A stretch of DNA of 64,000 nucleotides, taken from positions 25,665,044 to 25,729,043 of the forward strand of contig NC_084887.1 in the NCBI RefSeq assembly GCF_958979055.1. Reading direction: 5' to 3'. Position 1 is the stretch's first letter. Every line of letters starts with the position of its first letter. This stretch comes from Alnus glutinosa. Its lineage: Eukaryota > Streptophyta > Magnoliopsida > Fagales > Betulaceae. The notes under the pieces were generated by a model that had not been told where the DNA came from, did not search any database, and saw only the letters and a list, made by a program, of their open reading frames with translations. Made by a program: the position numbers and the translations under genes. Shown piece by piece: positions 1 to 11,000 of this stretch.

Positions 1-53
1 CTTATATATTTTTATATTTTGTTAAAGTAGGAGATCGTTCCATGTGCTACCTA

Positions 54-430
54 GAGGTTAATTAGGCTTTTTTTTTTTTTCTTTTTTTTTTCACTCTATT
101 TATTTTGTTTAGCTCTTCTAGCCTAGCTATGGCCTTGATATTTGTTCTTTAGGTTGTTTAGAACAACCGGCATATCTGAAAAGAAAAAAAAAAACAAAAA
201 AAGAAAAAAAAAATCGACTGTTTAGCTTCTCTCTTTTTATTTTGGTTTGCGTGCATATATATCTAAGAATTGAGTTTGATTATTAAGTAAAATTTGTTTG
301 AATTGTAATTGATTTTTTATTGAAATATTAGATTGATTTTGTACAATATGTCAATATTGAGCAACAAATAAAAAAATAAACTTGAAAGTACTTTATGTAT
401 AATCCAATACAATATTTTGATTCTCTCCTT
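54..430. repeat. Left copy of a dispersed direct repeat
   Basis: This AT-rich non-coding stretch is repeated in direct orientation at about 1313-1730, and that second copy resumes after a LINE insertion near 3020-3036. Shared landmarks include the run TCTAGCCTAGCTATGGCC and the later TGTATAATCCAATACAATA. I see no coding potential in either copy. The rest of 1-1708 is AT-rich with homopolymer runs and no recognisable gene. Confidence 0.8.
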
Positions 431-1312
431 ATGGATAGCATGTGATTTTATTATTTAATAAATACTATTTTAGAAATATTTAAATTTATAAATTGAATTC
501 TTATATAATTATACTTTTTAGTTGAAATATGAGGTCAAATGATACTATTTACAAAGTTTATTCTTAAAAATATATCATTTCTTCAACTTTATTGTTTGCT
601 AATTAAAACAAAATTAAATAATTATATGCTTTCTCTTGTATAGATAATTATAAATTTTAATTATAACGTATAATATTTCAATCTTTTTAACAGACCATAA
701 ACTGTTCCTATTTTTAAATTATTTTGTACAATTAATTAATTTTTTTTTTCTTTTGTAGAGGTTAAATTTGACAATCATTCGGTCTATGTTTTCTATTTAA
801 ACAAAAACTTTGTTGCTTTTTTGTATCTTTGTGTGCTATACATTTTTATAACTAGAATCCAGTTATTCTTTTTGCTATTTTTTTGTTCTTTATACTTTCG
901 CTTTCAAACATATATAGCTATGGGAATAAATTTTCATAAAAAAAAAAAATGTTTTTATCTTTTTCAAATATTCAGAATTATTTGCGTTTTGTTTGTATTG
1001 AAATATAATAGTTACCACACTAAAAAATTGCTACTAATTTTGTATTAATACTTTAATATTTATATTAAACCATGTGTTTTACTCTAATTTTAGCCATTTT
1101 TTTAAAGTGTTTTTATGCCTTTTGAAAGTAAAATAAGGCAAAAATTTATTTGATTGTTGTGCATAAAATGAATATAAATACATTCGAAACGCAAAGAGAT
1201 ATTAAGCATTGAACATGATGCGATGATTTATTTGATTACGTTAAATGTTTACTAAAATATTTTGTTTATTGTCTTTCATAAAAAAATACTTTGTTTTGTT
1301 TGTTTTGTATTT

Positions 1313-1730
1313 GAGGTTAATTAGTCATTCCGCATCATGTTTTATTTATTCCAACTAATACATTTTTTTGTTTCATTCTATTTATTTTGTTCAACTCTTC
1401 TAGCCTAGCTATGGCCTTGATATTTTTGTTCTTTAGGTTGTTTAGACCAATCGGCATATCTGGAAAAAAAAATAATAAAAAGAAAAAAAAAAAAATAAAG
1501 AAAAAGAGAGACCGACTAGCTTTCTCTCTTTTTATTTTGGAATATTGCGTGAATCCAAGAATTGAGTTTGGTTAATAAGTAAAATTTGTTTGAATTCTAA
1601 TTTATTTTTTATTGAAATATTTGATTAATTTTGTATTTGATTTTGATTTTGATTTTATACAATATGTCGTTGACCAACACTAAAAACAAAAAAACTTGAA
1701 AGTACTTTATGTATAATCCAATACAATATT
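1313..1730. repeat. Right copy of the dispersed direct repeat, split by a LINE
   Basis: This is the second copy of the 54-430 repeat, with scattered substitutions and different poly-A lengths. It stops abruptly at a T-run around 1727 where a LINE begins, and its tail reappears at about 3020-3036. The left copy therefore records the state before the LINE inserted. Confidence 0.8.
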
Positions 1731-2990
1731 TTTTTTTTTTTTTTTGATGAATAAAAGATTTTATAAGGCTCAACTCAGCAACCAATACACTCCAGTGAAA
1801 ACTGGAAACAACTCCTGCATAGGGACAAAAAACCCCTAGCTAGGAAACCAAGAGAGAAAAAAACACATCAACGACAACCCTACTGCTACCAAGAACACAG
1901 TAAGCAACAGCATAATACAAAGACCACCAGAACCTGCTATTAGTAGACACAATCAACTAAAGCAATCATCCAAAAAACAAACACCCATCTACAAGATCAA
2001 AACAGAGAAATCAAACCCCCATCAATCCTCAAAGACACATAGGACTCACAACATCCCATCACTCCAGAAAATGTAGATTCCATTTAGCAACAAGGTTCAT
2101 ATACTTCCTGAAATGGCTGATCTTCCCTTTTGCTACAATCTTCGCTCGAGCTTCCCACCTAACACGAGTCAAAATTGCTTCCTCCGTGCGTGGAGTGTTA
2201 TTGTGCAAAAGGTCGTTCCTCTGCTTCCATATATGGTACACAGTAGCTCCAAAACACAGTCGACCCAAAACTGCTCTTAAACTTTTCCCCTGCATCACCT
2301 TCAAGCTCCAGACTACAATATCATCCCAATCCAAAGGCACATTGTAAAAAGAACACTCAGCCATGATTTCAGTCCAAATCCGCCTACTGAAACTGCATCT
2401 AAAGAAAAGATGCTCACGGCTCTCTTGAGCTCCATAGCAGAAAGGACAAAGAATCTATCCTGAATAACCCCAGCAACACATGCGTTGTTTAGTGATCAAA
2501 GCATCCTTGAAAACTAGCCAAAGCATGAAAGAATGCTGAGGGATAGAAACAGGAGCCCAAACAATCTTCCACCATTCAACTACCGGATGCACCTCTCTCA
2601 ATTTTTCCCAAGTGTCCGAGCACTTATGTATGCCACTTCGAGAATTCCACACTGGCTCATCAGCATCTCCAACCTCAACTGTGTGGAGTTGACTCTGAAT
2701 CTCAACAAGATCATCTGATCGGGCATAAGGCCAAAACCAAGCACCATTCTTCATAATGACATCCAGTTTGGCATGCAGGGGAAAACCTGAATCATGAACG
2801 ATTCTATAACCATATTTATCCAAAAGACAGCCTGCAGGATGCCAATTATCCAACCACAAGAACACCTTATTACCCCTCCCAACCTTAAAACGAATGAAGC
2901 TTTTGGCTATGTCTTGGAGCTTGAGAATCTTCTTCCAACTCCAAGAACAAGAAGCTGGAATAGGAACTATCCAGAAGCTCTTATTTTTGA
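1724..2990 (-). mobile_element. 5'-truncated L1-type LINE with 15-bp target-site duplication
   Basis: The element reads on the minus strand: its poly-A tail appears as the T-run at about 1727-1745, and its coding part ends the 3' half of a plant LINE ORF2. It is flanked by an exact 15-bp duplication, ATGTATAATCCAATA, at 1709-1723 and 2991-3005. The uninterrupted parental sequence is visible at 361-430. Truncation removed the endonuclease and reverse-transcriptase domains, leaving only the C-terminal zinc-binding region. This is typical of incomplete target-primed reverse transcription. Confidence 0.9.
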
Positions 2991-3003
2991 ATGTATAATC
3001 CAA
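2059..3003 (-). pseudogene. LINE ORF2 C-terminal fragment (reverse-transcriptase zinc-binding domain)
   Basis: One minus-strand frame runs through the element with a single in-frame TAG near 2446. It encodes the region downstream of the LINE reverse transcriptase, with motifs such as FLWLDNWHPAG and VWNSRSG, then the zinc-binding part CPFC...HLFFRC, then a tail including IWKQRND. This matches the zf-RVT domain of plant non-LTR retrotransposons. It closely resembles the same domain of the LINE at 30147-31860, so both come from one family. It has no cellular function that I can infer. The apparent start at 3003 lies in the target duplication and is not a real initiator. Confidence 0.88.
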
Positions 3004-3039
3004 TATTTCTTTTTAATCCAACACAATATTTTGATTATC

Positions 3040-3668
3040 AGCGGGTGATCGAGGTTCAACGTCGTCTACTCCTTGCTGTTAAATCGAGCTCTCTCAATGG
3101 CTGTTTCGATCTGTCAGGTAATTTCAAATTGCACCTTTAATTACACATAAACTCTGATTTTGAAGCACTCTACAATGATTCACACTTTTATTTAGGATTT
3201 TGCAAACTGGGTAACGTTAAGGTTGTTGAGAAGTTTCTTTGTTAATTTGAAATAGATGTGTGCTAAGTGTAGGGAATTGGCCTATCAAAATGCCAAATAT
3301 ATTTCTTTTTAAATTTGCTTACCCAAATTATTCACTCTCAGAGGAACATTTTGAAATATTTTGATAAAAGGTATCGAGAAAAGAGACCGAAGAGAAGGTA
3401 TGTGACGAACTGTTCAAGATGATTTTAAAAACATTTTTTTTATATATATATTTTTGGTAGCAATTAATTAAATGAGTGAGAAAAGAAAATTAATTTCTAA
3501 TAATCTTTAAAATACTTTTCGAATAAATTAAAATAAAAAAAAGCCCGCTCATAAAGCGGGTTAAACGCTAGTTTAGTTTAATTGACAAGCACACATATTG
3601 AATTTTGGTTTTAAAAGATATGTTTACATCTTAATTAGTTGGCCGGCTGTAAAATTCTAAATTACACT
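3040..3668. other. Non-coding stretch with an orphan exon-like start
   Basis: At 3097-3117 there is an ATG followed by six codons and a good GT donor (GTAATT), preceded by a UTR-like stretch, which resembles a short first exon. I see no downstream exon and do not recognise the peptide. From about 3577 the sequence is shared with 15717 onward, marking the left edge of the tandem duplicated OPR block. Confidence 0.4.
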
Positions 3669-4537
3669 TGTTGGGAAAATAATTAGCTCCGAAGCCACAT
3701 GGCCTTCTATTCGACTCGGGTTTTAAAGTGTGTATCCGAGCCGGATCGACCCGATCCGACCTGACAGGTCGGGTCGATCCAAACTATACCAGATCATCTC
3801 GGTCATAACACATTTTTGGGTACCTCGGATGTTTGTCAATCCTTGTTATGGATAAATTAGTTCGGTGTTCAAAACGCTTCGGATTATGGTGTGACCTAAT
3901 GAACTGCATACCTCAGAGCTCAAGACCCCACAGAGTGCGGAATATGCCGAGATCTCCTAGTCTTTATGGAGTCAACATGTCTCGGATGTTCCTACCTAGG
4001 AGTCTTGGCCAGTACAAGCGCTGTAAGGGTATCCCCTTATCTTCAGCGAGTAAACATTTGTTAACTGATAAGATTCTATGATCATGATTTATGGAGGTTC
4101 TGTTAAGATACCAAATCCTAAGATTCGGGAAACAGATTCGTATCCCAAGTTTAAAGGATAACAGATCCCTATCAGCGTGGAGTTCATTTGAAAAATGAAG
4201 ATTCCTACTCAATTCAAACTTATTAAAGATAATATAAAAATCTGCATGATCTATGGCTGAGACTCCAAGTCCAAGTATACTTCAGAGACTCCTGCAAGTC
4301 TATAAATAAGGAGATCATAACAGGTATGGAGATACGTTTTTCTGTAAGCTCTGAGATTTTCGAATTCTCCATTAAAGTCATAAAGTTTGTGCTGAGTTAG
4401 TCATCGGAGTGGGCGTAGTCGGTGCTCCCGACTAGTCGTTTGTTACTTTTGTAGATCGGAAGGAAGGTAGGGAAGACAAAGAGCTTGTCAAACGAATCAC
4501 AAGGCGACACGTCACCATACCGGAAACTGTAACAACA
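3669..4537 (+). mobile_element. Solo LTR of an LTR retrotransposon
   Basis: The element begins TGTTGGGAAA and ends GTAACAACA, so it has the TG...CA ends and short inverted termini of an LTR. It is flanked by 5-bp target copies ACACT (3664-3668) and ACGCT (4538-4542), which differ by one base. A TATA box, TATAAATAAG, lies at 4301-4310, as expected for an LTR promoter on the plus strand. The duplicated block at about 15800-15830 lacks these 869 bp entirely and reads straight through the target, giving a natural empty site. No internal retroviral-type coding region is present. Confidence 0.88.
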
Positions 4538-4619
4538 ACGCTTGATGGCCAAAAACAAAAAGTTATTAATTTAAATTATATACTATACTTAACTAAGCAC
4601 TTAAGAAAATAAACATTAG

Positions 4620-5206
4620 GAAAAAATACACATGCATACCCCTCTCAAACTACTACTTTATTGTCAATGTGCTTCCCAAACTACTAATTGTGTCAATACA
4701 TCCCTAAACTGCCAACAAATGTCAATGTCCCCCCTAAAGCCAACAAAAAGACAAAATAACCCTAAAAAAGTTTCAATAAGACAAATATATCATTATAATT
4801 TTGAAAGAAGAAAAAACTAAAACTAAAAAAATAAAACAAAAAAAAAGGAATTTTTCTTTTTGAAATATTGAAAAAAAAAACGATTTTTTTTAAAAAGAAA
4901 AACGAGAAAATGAAATCCAAGGGGGTAGCCCAAACTGAAAATTATATAAAACAAAATCTTTAAAAAACAAATCAAAAATGAAAAAAAATTGGTTTTAATT
5001 TTTAATTTTTTCGTTTTAATTTTTTTAATTTTTTAAAATATATATATTTTTAATATATTTTTAAGAATTTTTATAATTTTATGAAGGACATGTATTTTTG
5101 TCATTGTAGGACACATTGACATTATTTGGCAGTTTAAACCTTTAAAAAAGGACATTGACACAATTAGTAATTTGTGGGTTTAATGTATGTGCGACTTGTA
5201 TTTCAA
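4620..5206. mobile_element. Candidate non-autonomous terminal-inverted-repeat element, copy 1
   Basis: The two ends are imperfect inverted copies: the left end contains ACTAATTGTGTCAAT and AAACTGCCAA, and the right end contains their reverse complements. The middle is very AT-rich and non-coding. The layout resembles MULE-type non-autonomous elements, but I could not fix the target duplication, so the ends are approximate. A second copy lies at about 15890-16446 in the duplicated block. From 5207 to 5883 I see no gene; this stretch holds a CA/GT microsatellite near 5260-5281. Confidence 0.5.
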
Positions 5207-5883
5207 CAAGTCTTTCGGTGGGCCCACTCCTTTTCTTGTTGACTTGCTTGCTGTCCACACACGTGTGTGTGTGTGTGTGTGAGTTGGGAAAGCTTCATTT
5301 GGAAGCTTGGGGAAGCTTCTCGTAAAAGCTTGTGGAAAAGGAAGAACAACTGAAGTGTTTTTGTTGAAAAACTGAGAAGCTTCTTTCGGTCCTTTTGAGT
5401 AGTGTGTGCGAGAGAGGGATATTCTTCAGAGAAGAAGAAGAGGTCCAGCAGTTGAAGTGCAGTCTCGGTAGCTCATTGTGGAAAGAGATAAGTTCATTTT
5501 GTTGTCTCATTTGTATTTCTCACTATTTCTCTTGAGTGTTAAGAGATAAGGAACTAAGATGAATTTTCTCTTTTATATTTAGTTCTCATTTGTTGTATGA
5601 GAGTGAGATTTGGGTGTATTATGGCTTTTGGGTTTGAGCAGCTGCTCTTTGTATTGCATTTTGTACTTCATCCTTCCGATAGTGAATTTCTCCTTGATCG
5701 TTTCCGCCAGTGGATGTAGACTTGTTAGACTGAACCACTTAAATCTTGATCTCTCTTGAGATTGTGATTATGTTGTTATTTGCTTTTTTATAATTTTTCT
5801 GCTTCTTTAATAATCTGGAATATTAGTTTTGTCACAACAGTGGGACACATTGATAATTGGGTAATCATAGTTTAAGGGAGTAT

Positions 5884-6292
5884 GTCATGTACTACATGAG
5901 GGAGATGTTTTGGCAACTATGTTTTCTTCAAAACAATGCATTATGGAACCGGTAGATGCTGAGGCTTTGGAAGCTTTGGCAACTGTTGTTTTTTTGTATG
6001 GAGTTGGGATTGCATAAGGTTGTACTAGAAAGAGATGATGCTCTTCAAGTTTTGTAGGCATTGAAAATGAAAGAAAAAAAAAAAAAAAAAAATTGGAGCA
6101 AGTATAGTCCGTTGATTGAAGATGCTATATTTCATATTTCTCAACAGTATATAAGAGTGGCAAGTTAATCATGTTAAAAGATGAGCAAACGAGGCGGCTC
6201 ATACACTTGCGAAGGAAGCTTTACATGAAATTGGAGAACAAGTTTGGATTGAAAATTTTCTCAGTTATATTCATATGATATCCTATCTGCTT
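5884..6292 (+). pseudogene. RNase H-like domain remnant of a plant LINE
   Basis: Plus-strand reading gives fragments of the RNase H fold found at the end of many plant LINE ORF2 proteins: a segment containing EPVDAEALEALATVVFLYGV, then one resembling the strand with GLHKVVLE, then ANEAAHTLAKEAL. Two in-frame stops and at least one frameshift interrupt it. The order and spacing of the pieces match the RVT_3 domain. It is a decayed fossil without a visible tail or target duplication. Confidence 0.6.
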
Positions 6293-6404
6293 AACAAATT
6301 GTTTTTCTTATCAATCATAATGAAAGAAAGCTATACGATTGACTTCAAAAAAGAAAGAAAGTTAATGATATGAATAAGCAAACAAGCTTAACTCAGCATC
6401 CTCT

Positions 6405-7110
6405 AGGGTGGCGCGCGACCACCCTGTTGGCTAGGAGTGGCGCGCAGCCAAGCAATACGGGGTGCCCCTGCATAACTTCCTGAAGTATTTCTTATACAAT
6501 CGACTCTTTGGCTTAATAGGTAGGGCTCTCAGTAGTTGCTTGTTGATCGAGATCAAAAATCTTTTTGAGCTTATGAAACCCTGTATTTTGGGCTTAAAAA
6601 GTCAAATCAACTGTCACTAAACTAAAAAAGAAAGAACTGTGAGTGGTTGGCGCTCACATAATTGGTTGCTTGCTTACCAAGCCATCTTGTTTGAATTGCC
6701 AGTACAACTTTCAGTTTCAGCGACCATTTGAACTGTTGTATGAGATACGGGGCTTGCACTTTCCTTTAGTCTAGTTGACCTAGGATTGGATACATGTTTG
6801 AAGGAGTAACCGGTGACTAATAACCATTCAGGAAACTCTTTGGAAGGCAGCATGATGAAGTCAATTGAGCCCAGTGGGGCACCTAATGGCGGGGTAGGAT
6901 TTCTTCGCAGGCGAGAATATGTAATATAAATGAGGCAAATGGACAAGCAAGATTAGCTCAAATATCCAAGACTTCAGAAACCCAGGGTGGCTTGCATGCC
7001 ACCCCAGAAGTGGTCGGAGCCACCTCTAGGGGTGGCTCACGCCCAGCCCACCCCTGGGTTTCATCCCAAGGTGGCTCGTGCACGCCCAAAAAAAACTTAG
7101 GGTGGCCGGT
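6405..7110. repeat. GC-rich GGGTGGC-type interspersed repeat cluster
   Basis: Several short GC-rich blocks built around GGGTGGC/GCCACCC stand out of the AT-rich background at about 6407-6470 and 6983-7110, with mutually inverted copies. A further block occurs at 7592-7625. They look like remnants of one interspersed repeat family. Between them, 6674-6946 has an open minus-strand frame that I do not recognise and do not call a gene. Confidence 0.45.
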
Positions 7111-7517
7111 TGCTACTTTTTTTTATTTTTTATTTTGAGGGTATTTTATGTAAATGCTGATTTTAAGTTAGGGTATTATAGTCTTTTCACGAATTTGACT
7201 GAAGGAATGGGGGTAACGGTATGAAAATGGTAGTTACATGATCTATTTTGGTCGATGTGTCAATTCGTGGTAACATATTGACAATGAAGAATGTTAGAAC
7301 TCATTCTAGTGTTCTTCTGGTGTCCAACTAAAAGGACATAACTATAACTAAAAAAGAAAAAGAAAAAATTGCATCTATGTCATCTAGAAGGACATAGATG
7401 TAATTTTTTTTTATTACATTTATGTCATGTCAGATGGATTTCAAAAGAATACTAAAATGAGTTTTAACATTTTCCATTGACAATAATCAATAGTTAATAG
7501 GATAAAATATAATTACC

Positions 7518-7518
<1 letters not shown>

Positions 7519-7562
<44 letters not shown>

Positions 7563-7590
7563 AGAAGAAGAAGAAGAAGAAGAAAAAAGA
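7519..7590. repeat. Poly-A tract followed by (GAA)n
   Basis: A run of about 42 A residues is followed by roughly eight GAA triplets. The equivalent place in the duplicated block (16746-16773) has only a shorter A-run. The tract may be the tail of an old retroposed insertion, but no body is recognisable. Confidence 0.7.
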
Positions 7591-7772
7591 GTAGGGTGGC
7601 TCGACGCCGAGTCGCCAACCCTATTGTTGAACCCCCGCACGATGGAAATCTCTGGAGTATGGTCAATACTGGCGGTTATTCTCTGGGGGATGGTCTACCG
7701 ACTATCGTACACGAAACGTCTAGGCAGACTGTTCTTTTTTCTTTTTTTGTTCTGAGGTCATCAGAGACATCA

Positions 7773-8005
7773 TGTCAAGGTTTAGGAAAGAGAGAATTTG
7801 AGAAGAATGAAGAATTCTATTAATCTGAATCAAATGAACTTTTACAAGACTTTCAGAATATATACTGTACTACAAAGCTTACATTGGAAGTCAAAGACTA
7901 GCTAAACAGACAATTAACAATAATAAAAACTGTTTAACAAACTAACAGAAAAAGAGACACGTGTCTATATAATTAAACACATGTAAAAAGATCTAAACTC
8001 TGATA
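7773..8005 (-). repeat. 3' LTR of the copia element
   Basis: This 233-bp LTR borders the polypurine tract. On the element's own strand it starts TATCAGAG and ends CCTTGACA. It looks identical over its full length to the LTR at 12579-12811. Confidence 0.95.
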
Positions 8006-8016
8006 CTCCCCCTCAA
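8006..8016 (-). other. Polypurine tract of the copia element
   Basis: On the minus strand this reads TTGAGGGGGAG directly before the 3' LTR, the usual site for priming plus-strand DNA synthesis. It overlaps the last codon region of pol. Confidence 0.85.
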
Positions 8017-11000
8017 GATGGATGGTAGATGTCACGGACAGACATCTTGGACAACAGAGAGTGAAAAGGAGCACAACCAAGAGGTTTAGTCAGAATATCG
8101 GCGAGCTGATTGTGAGAAGAAACATGAAACGTCTTGATAATGCCAAGCTGGATTTTCTCCCGAATCAGGTGACAATCGAGCTCAATGTGTTTTGTTCTTT
8201 CGTGGTACACAGGATTTGCAGCAATATGGAGAGCTGCCTGGCTGTCACAGTAAAGGAAAGCAGCTTGTGGATGAGGAACAAGTAAGTCCTTGAGTAAGGA
8301 AAGAAGCCACATTACTTCACAGCAAGTAGAAGCCATAGATCTATACTCGGCTTCGGCTGAGGAGCGAGAGACGGTTTGCTGTTTCTTGGACTTCCAAGAA
8401 ATGAGAGAACTCCCAAGAAACACACAATAACCAGTAATAGATCGCCTGGTGTCCACACACCCTGCCCAATCTGAATCGCAAAATGCCTTGAGATGGAGGT
8501 CAGCATTAGCAGGAAAGAAAAGACCTTGAGCTGGAGCAAATTTAACATATCTGAGCACACGGTGAGCAGCATCAAGATGAGGCTGCCTTGGTTGAGCCAT
8601 ATATTGGCTAAGGGTTTGAACTGAATAAGCTAAATCAGGACGAGTGATGGTTAAGTACAACAAACGACCAATCAATCTCCTGTACTCAGAAGCATCTGAG
8701 AGAAGAGCACCATTATCCCGGGAAAGCTTCAAGTTTTGCTCCATAGGAAACTGAACTGGCTTGGAAGCCAAGAGACCAGAATCCTCCAAAATTTCTAAAG
8801 CATATTTCCGTTGACAAACAGAAATACCACCGGATGACCGAGCAATCTCCAAGCCAAGAAAATATTGTAAAGAACCCAAATCTTTGAGCTTGAAAGTGGC
8901 ATTCAGCATAGTAATAAAAGAAGAAACAGCAACAGTATCATTGCTAGCAATGGCCACATCATCCACATAAATGAGTAAAGCAATAAAGGAAGAACCTTGT
9001 AAGCGAGTGAACAAAGAATAATCTGCTTTAGATTGAATAAAACCAAGACTAATGAGAGTGGATGAAAACTTAGAAAACCATTGTCTTGAAGCCTGCTTCA
9101 AACCATAGAGGGACTTGGTTAATCGACACACTTTTGACTCCCCCTTAACACCAAAACCCGGGGGCATTTTCATATAAACTTCCTCATGCAAATCGCCATG
9201 CAAAAAAGCGTTGTTGACATCTAATTGGTGCAAAAACCAATTGTTGGCAGCAGCAAGGGCTAAGAAACATCGCACAGTAGTCATCTTAGCAACCGGTGAA
9301 AAAGTATCATGATAATCCAAACCCTCACATTGGGTATACCCCTTTGCTACTAACCTAGCCTTATATCTTTCAATGCTCCCATCAGCTCTAAACTTGACCT
9401 TATAAACCCACTTACATCCTATGGGACGTTTGTTGGGAGGAAGATCACAAACTACCCATGTTTTATTAGCCTCAAGAGCTGAAATCTCAGCTGACATGGC
9501 ATCACGCCAATGACCAAAAACAACAGCCTCATGATAAAACTTAGGTTCAGGTTGAGAAGTGATAGAGAGACAAAAATGTTTATAAGCAGAGGACAATTTA
9601 TCATATGAAACAGAACTAGAAAAAGAATAGGGAATACCTGACTTTTGTGCAGTGGAGGACAGCATAGAAGGCAGGGAAGAAGCCAATTGACAGTGATAGT
9701 TCTGCAGATATCGAGGTTTAGTCTTAAGTCTAGATGATTTACGAATAGGAGGCTGAGAGGAAGGCTCATCTGAAAAAGAGGGTAAAGATAAAACATGATC
9801 TGAAATAGAAGAAGAAGAATGATTCGGTTGGGAAGGAGAAGAAGAAATGATAGGAGAAATAGGAGAAGGAGGTGTAATAGGAGAAAAAGAATCAAAAGAC
9901 AAATCAGAAATTGGAATAGGTAAAGAAACAGGAAATTCTGGAGATGAGGAGATAGGATTAAGAAAAGAACCATCAGAAGATGTACGTGTGAGATTTAAGG
10001 CAAAAGGGAATATGTTCTCATGAAAAACAGCATCTCTAGAAGTGAAAACAGAATGTGTATGTAAATTATAAAACCGAAAACCTTTAGTGCCAAAAGGATA
10101 CCCAATAAAAACACAAGGTAAAGCTCGAGTATCAAATTTGGTGCGATGTCTAGACAAAGTGGAAACATAAGCTAGACATCCAAAAACTCTAAGATGAGTA
10201 TAAGAAGGAGAAACTTTATAAAGAAGTTCATGGGGAGTTTTGTGAGAAAGAATAGGTGAAGGAAGCCGGTTTATAATGTGAGCAGCGGTAAGAATACAAT
10301 CGCCCCAAAAAGAAATGGGAACTTGAGATTGGAATTTTAAAGCCCGAGCTACATTTAGCAAATGTTGGTGTTTTCGCTCCACAACAGCATTTTGTTGTGG
10401 AGTTTCAACACAAGAGAGTTGATGAGTAGTACCATGTGTGGAAAAAAAATTGTCCATTTTGAATTCAGGACCATTATCAGTGCGGATACATTTGATGGTG
10501 AGACTAAACTGAGTTTGAACAAAAGAAAAGAAAGATTGAACAAGAGAGCGTGTTTGAGATTTATGTTTCATTAAATGTACCCAAGTGAAACGAGTAAAAT
10601 CATCCACAATGGTTAAGAAAAAAAACAGAACCATTTATTGAAGTATGAGCTATAGGCCCCCAAATGTCACAATGGACCAAATCAAAAGGCATACAAGAAG
10701 TAGTTGTATGTACAGGGAAAGGTAAACGGTGCTGCCTAGCTAAAGGACATATAGAACATATGTCTTTAGAATTACAGGAAATATCAGGAACATTATTGTG
10801 AAGAAATTGCATTCGAGAAGCGGAAGGATGTCCTAACCTATAATGCCATACATCAGAAATGGAATTCTTTATTGAATTAAGGCAAACAGAAAGTGAACTA
10901 GCAACAGTACTAGCAGCAGATGAGATTGATAAAACCTTTGGTTGCTGCAGATAGAATAGACCGCCTTCTTCCTTACCCACTCCAATCGTCCTCCAAGGGC

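Noticed and set aside
6674..6946. 90-codon open frame on the minus strand
   Set aside because: No recognisable domain, no conserved neighbour and no splice or promoter context; it lies among repeat remnants.
10600..10634. Programmed frameshift between gag and pol in the copia element
   Set aside because: Plant copia elements normally use one continuous frame, and the shift lies inside pol before the integrase core, not between gag and pol. A single-base change in the A8 run explains it better.
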